64,000 bases of DNA from Hygrophila difformis (lineage: Eukaryota; Streptophyta; Magnoliopsida; Lamiales; Acanthaceae). The notes below the pieces were generated by a model. It ran no database searches, was not told the DNA's origin, and saw only the letters and a list, made by a program, of their open reading frames with translations. The translations under genes were made by a program, and so were the position numbers. Of the stretch, positions 62,301-64,000 are shown in pieces (position 1 is the stretch's first letter; each line of letters opens with the position of its first letter). The stretch is taken from positions 25,847,977-25,911,976 of the forward strand of contig JAOANR010000012.1 in assembly GCA_030278955.1 (NCBI GenBank), written 5' to 3'.

Positions 62301-63792
62301 TTTTCTTTAAAAGAATTCTTTTGAAACATTGGGGACTTGTGACCAAGTTTGACGTTATCAATATGATTCATGCGGGTTTGATTCCCAATGATGTATTTGA
62401 GTTCTTGCGGGTTAGATTCCCCAAGGGCGATTGTATGTTTTCCTGCGGGTTAGATTCCCCAGGATGTATTGAGTTCTTGCGGGTTAGATTCCCCAAGGGC
62501 GATTGTATGATTTCCTGCGGAAATATTGGTTATGAGGATTGCGGTCACAAGAGCCCTGGTGAATGGTGAACTATAAAAGAAACGAAAAATATTTTGAGAA
62601 GTGATATTTTTGAAATTGGCTGAGGCCGCCGGATCACCGGCTAAATGATACTTTTGATATTGGCTGCGGCCGCCGGATCACCGGCTAAATGATATATTGT
62701 TGAGATGATGGCGTAACGGGAAATATATTAAAATGACATGATACTTATGAAATTGGCTGCGGCCGCCGGATTGCCGGCTAAACTAAACATTGTTGAGCAA
62801 GAAATGTTTTTATAAAATTTAACTAAAGGCTTTGAAACCCCTAACCCATGCTATGTGTTAGCTTACTCAGCGCGTTTTTGCTGACCCAAACCATATATCT
62901 CCTTTTTCTTACAGAGTACGAAGAATATGCATCGTCATATGCATACATGGGAACATTAGGGGAAATCTCTATTTTAAATCCCTGCATTAAATTACGACTT
63001 GCATGAACGGGCCTGTTTAACCCGTGTTTTGGCCATGTTGGCCCTATATTTAAATTTCCGCTGCAACTCTGATGTATTATTTTTAAATTATCTATGAATG
63101 GGCTGTTTGAATATTTTAAATTCTGAAAAACCATAGCCTTGCATCTCTTTAGTGAGCTCGGAGAAACCGTGTCTTGCTAGGGAGGTGTGGCGGTGGCATC
63201 CCGGCCTGGGTTACCAAAACCGGGGTGTTACACCGATAAAAACGTGGATTGGACCAATCCATCGATTGGCCCATCACCCACAATCCCTAGGGTTTTCCCT
63301 CTATAAATAGAGGTGTCCCTTGCACACATTGGGACGACTACTTCACTTCCGGAAGTCTCCATACACTACTCACTCTCAAGACTCATATACTTGAGATTCT
63401 ACAGCAACAAAATGCTGCAGAAATATTAAAGAGGCGAAGAAAAATCAAATACACTTCTGCAACCTCTAAACAATCATACTCTGAGACTCATACACTCAGA
63501 CACATAGAGAGACGACTCATACACGTCTACTCATTCTCAAGACTCATACACTTGAGATCCTACAGCAACAAAACGCTGTAGAAATTCCGAGAAGCCGGAG
63601 AAGAAGCATAAAAGCATCTCGACGTCTTCAAAGTTGGAGGAATCAAAGGAGTACCAGAAGTCGAACCCATATTGTTTGATTTTCTATATATTCTTTGATA
63701 TTAAAATTTCTCTGTAATTTGTAGACGATTTTATTGTGAAATTAATAAAAGTATTTTGCAGTTGCTGTCTACGCATTTTTTTTGCACCTACA
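59377..63792 (+). repeat. Gypsy 3' LTR, interrupted
   Basis: It is preceded by a polypurine-like CGAGGGGGCATC. Removing 59749-63232 and one CCGAT copy leaves 927 bp, the exact length of the 5' LTR. The TATA box is at 63302-63309. The hairpin array is preserved; its one base difference from the 5' LTR turns a G-U pair into a G-C pair. Confidence 0.93.
59749..63232 (+). mobile_element. Internally deleted chromovirus-like element in the Gypsy LTR
   Basis: CCGAT flanks both sides (59744-59748 and 63233-63237). The left part (59749 to about 60012) is an LTR head, TGTAATACCCCAG, matching solo LTR 2 in places. Then come about 80 bp of internal tail with a hairpin (60054-60073) and polypurine tract TAAGGAGGGTAGAT, then a full right LTR (60093-63232). 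The right LTR head (TGTAATACCATAG) differs from the left. It has a donor TTG/GTAAGATG at 61017, an acceptor TTACAG at 62914, and repeats at 62350-62575 (TGCGGGTTAGATTCCCCA) and 62605-62790 (GGCCGCCGGATCACCGGCTA). It is non-coding. Confidence 0.85.
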
Positions 63793-64000
63793 ACAGTAAA
63801 GCAGGTATTGATTTTGAAAATATATAATCAGATGTGACATTTTCGGAAGAGATATTTATCAGCTCTACGAGTGATCTTATAACGGTCATTTTTTAGAGTG
63901 CATATATAAATATAAACTGCACAACTTCAAATTCAGACATTTTTAAAAATGTTATTCTACCCCTACCAATGAGATTTTCAGCAAATTGTAAGGAATTTTT
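63793..64000 (+). pseudogene. Helitron helicase relic, continuation
   Basis: Beyond the Gypsy element the sequence resumes the helicase duplication. It aligns by eye with about 48795-48990, including GTATTGAT, GATCTTATA and CCCCTACCAAT in the same order. It runs off the window. Confidence 0.7.

Larger units (their letters stand above)
49597..63792 (+). mobile_element. Gypsy (Tat-like) retrotransposon, RT deleted, LTR invaded
   Basis: LTRs of 927 bp lie at 49597-50523 and 59377-63792, the latter interrupted by a 3484-bp element plus its 5-bp duplication. ACAGT flanks both ends (49592-49596 and 63793-63797). Gag, protease and integrase are present in plus sense, but RT and RNase H are missing. 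About 4 kb of repeat-rich non-coding sequence follows integrase, as in Tat/Ogre-type elements. By eye the LTRs differ at about six positions, so insertion is recent even though the coding region is broken; it was probably copied in trans. Confidence 0.93.

Overview
The window is nuclear DNA of a flowering plant, most likely a eudicot. It is AT-rich and repeat-dense. It carries one intron-rich plant ROP GTPase gene, Stowaway-, hAT-, CACTA-, Mutator- and Helitron-type transposons, plant Copia and Gypsy retrotransposons, a tRNA-derived SINE, a LINE remnant and an endogenous pararetrovirus. Nothing resembles bacterial gene organisation. The species cannot be read from the sequence.

Layout. 1-3141: intergenic DNA with a Stowaway MITE and a hAT-like composite (TAGGGCTGTC ends, 8-bp duplication ATTACAAG) that contains a 1.36-kb non-autonomous CACTA element. 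3142-10217: a decayed caulimovirid on the minus strand with ORF1, coat, movement, protease/RT/RNase H and ORF4 regions, a 35S-like promoter and a Met-tRNA primer site, bounded by diverged inverted repeats. 10566-11479: a Mutator-like element with 198-bp TIRs and 9-bp TSDs around a foreign 518-bp core. 12964-17083 (minus): the only apparently intact host gene, a seven-exon type-I ROP/RAC GTPase of 196 aa whose introns hold MITEs and a SINE.

17804-35080: a Copia element (TSD TTAGC) split inside gag by a 12.1-kb LARD-like retrotransposon (18611-30732, minus, TSD ATCTT). That element has two 4303-bp LTRs around a 3.5-kb core with no recognisable pol and one coiled-coil ORF. 35229-35930: a 5'-truncated LINE. 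37337-47181: a Helitron (minus) with both termini recognisable, containing two solo LTRs. 47990-49596 and 63793-64000: a decayed, partly duplicated Helitron/PIF1 helicase, split by a Gypsy element (49597-63792, TSD ACAGT) that has lost its RT/RNase H and whose 3' LTR hosts a further LTR-type insertion (TSD CCGAT).

Most elements are dead or non-autonomous, but termini and target duplications are unusually well kept, so the nesting order can be read directly. The signals I consider most worth pursuing are in RNA-level architecture. First, four small hairpins with one shared nonamer loop but different stems sit in the Gypsy leader, interleaved with two hairpins sharing another loop. Second, four long LTRs share a predicted leader-intron 3' splice site whose branch point lies in the arm of a co-varying hairpin. 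Third, two chromovirus-like elements share a co-varying hairpin next to the polypurine tract. All splice, branch-point and fold statements are read by eye and untested.
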